A DNA stretch of 64,000 nt from Sphagnum compactum (Eukaryota > Bryophyta > Sphagnopsida > Sphagnales): positions 4,340,001-4,404,000 of the forward strand of contig OZ234504.1 in the NCBI GenBank assembly GCA_965153455.1, in the 5' to 3' direction. The first letter of the stretch is position 1; each line of letters begins with the position of its first letter. Below the pieces are notes generated by a model, which made no database searches, was not told where the DNA came from, and worked only from the letters and a program-made list of their open reading frames with translations. Shown here one piece after another: positions 63,260 through 64,000 of this stretch. The position numbers and the translations under genes were made by a program.

Positions 63260-63716
63260 ACAATCATAATGTTATGACCGCACTCATTTGCTGGAACTGA
63301 CACAACAGTTACCTTCAAACTGTCACTGTGGAGTCTTCTCTGCAATCTCATAGACATTATTTTTGTACCAATTATCCACTATATTGTGTAGGCCTTTGGT
63401 TGGTGTGTAGTTTTTCCACAAGTAGGGTCTTTCTGAAGAATAAAGGCCACCCTCTAAAGAAGACCAGAGGTTTGCTCAATGGAGAGAAGTTTCTTTTTGG
63501 AATTTCAGTGTTCAGAGTCTTCTGAACAACTTCATACAAAGTCTTGTAAGTGGGAGAGCTATTTAATGCCCACTTGGTCTTCATTCATCTTGTCCCTTTT
63601 GTCTGTTCTTTCTAATGTGCCTCCAAATTTTTGTTTTTTGTTTTTCACTCTATGTATTGTCCATGTTTTCTGTTCTGTAGTTTAGGGTACTTGCCAGTAT
63701 CATGTCTGTCTTGCTG

Positions 63717-63800
63717 TTGCTTCTGGACTTGCAACAGAAACTCGGTACTAATGGTTACACTGGCTTGTACCCACCATAGCGAGCTGATGAAGTTTAATGC
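63717..63800. repeat. 3' flank repeat block, copy C
   Basis: ttgcttctggacttgcaaca followed by gagctgatgaagt repeats copy B about 620 bp downstream. The inner spacing is shorter (about 51 against 76 bp). The pair looks like an old tandem duplication. Confidence 0.45.
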
Positions 63801-64000
63801 ATAAGTTGTGATGGAAAAGTCACTATCATATATGTTACTTCTCATGGTCCCTGCGTGATTGAGAGACTGTCACTGCATACTGCTAGTTTTATTGTTCTTT
63901 TCTTCTAGTTTCTAGATATTCATGAGAGTTATTTTCCACAAGTAGCTTCCCTAGGAGGGCCCATATGGAAAGTTTTGTGCCTAGTAATTCTGTGGATTTT

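Larger units (their letters stand above)
62897..64000. other. 3' flank of the last gene
   Basis: No further exon is supported. It contains the two related blocks annotated separately. Short frames at 62664-62939 and 62960-63214 are read-through of intron and 3' UTR. Confidence 0.45.

Overview
This is plant nuclear DNA. The evidence is GT-AG introns throughout, a gene for plastid NAD-dependent malate dehydrogenase with an N-terminal transit-peptide-like extension, plant-type TTTAGGG heptamers, a plant L1-type LINE, hAT transposon remains and several small inverted-repeat elements. Intergenic DNA is very AT-rich, while the gene fronts and the LINE are richer in GC. I cannot name the species. 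A plastid MDH gene cut by six introns, with a repeat-rich gene-poor interior, would fit a seed-free land plant or related streptophyte, but that is inference.

Layout: (1) 1.1-9.35 kb, minus strand: an unrecognised multi-exon gene. Five exons at 1079-4549 join in phase through canonical splice sites into a hydrophilic, Asp/Asn/Gln-rich protein with 13-residue repeats. Four exons at 6533-9351, led by a large Pro/Gln-rich exon, also join in phase and are probably its 5' part. A coding-like tract at 5.7-6.05 kb is unresolved. (2) 9.4-13.6 kb: AT-rich DNA with microsatellites and a 93-nt long-stem hairpin. (3) 13.67-17.01 kb, minus: a 5'-truncated, frameshifted LINE (reverse transcriptase plus zinc-binding domain). 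(4) 17.05-18.05 kb: an unusual upstream region with telomere-like heptamers, four GAATATTC palindromes and three 57-bp tandem repeats. (5) 18.05-20.99 kb, plus: the complete seven-exon malate dehydrogenase gene. (6) 21-54 kb: gene-poor DNA holding several small inverted-repeat elements (two copies of one family), minisatellites, G-homopolymers, one possible small secreted protein and scattered decayed ORFs. (7) 54.3-57.1 kb: a dead hAT-type transposase and an oppositely oriented decayed coiled-coil ORF. (8) 58.85-59.33 kb: a hAT-like non-autonomous element just upstream of (9) a seven-exon plus-strand gene at 59.81-62.90 kb for a conserved-looking plant protein of unknown function with beta-propeller-like sequence.

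The three cellular genes show no operon-like link. MDH serves the plastid malate/oxaloacetate NADH balance; the other two have no assignable function. A diverged sequence block recurs downstream of both MDH and the last gene. I see no rRNA, tRNA, CRISPR array or prokaryotic system.
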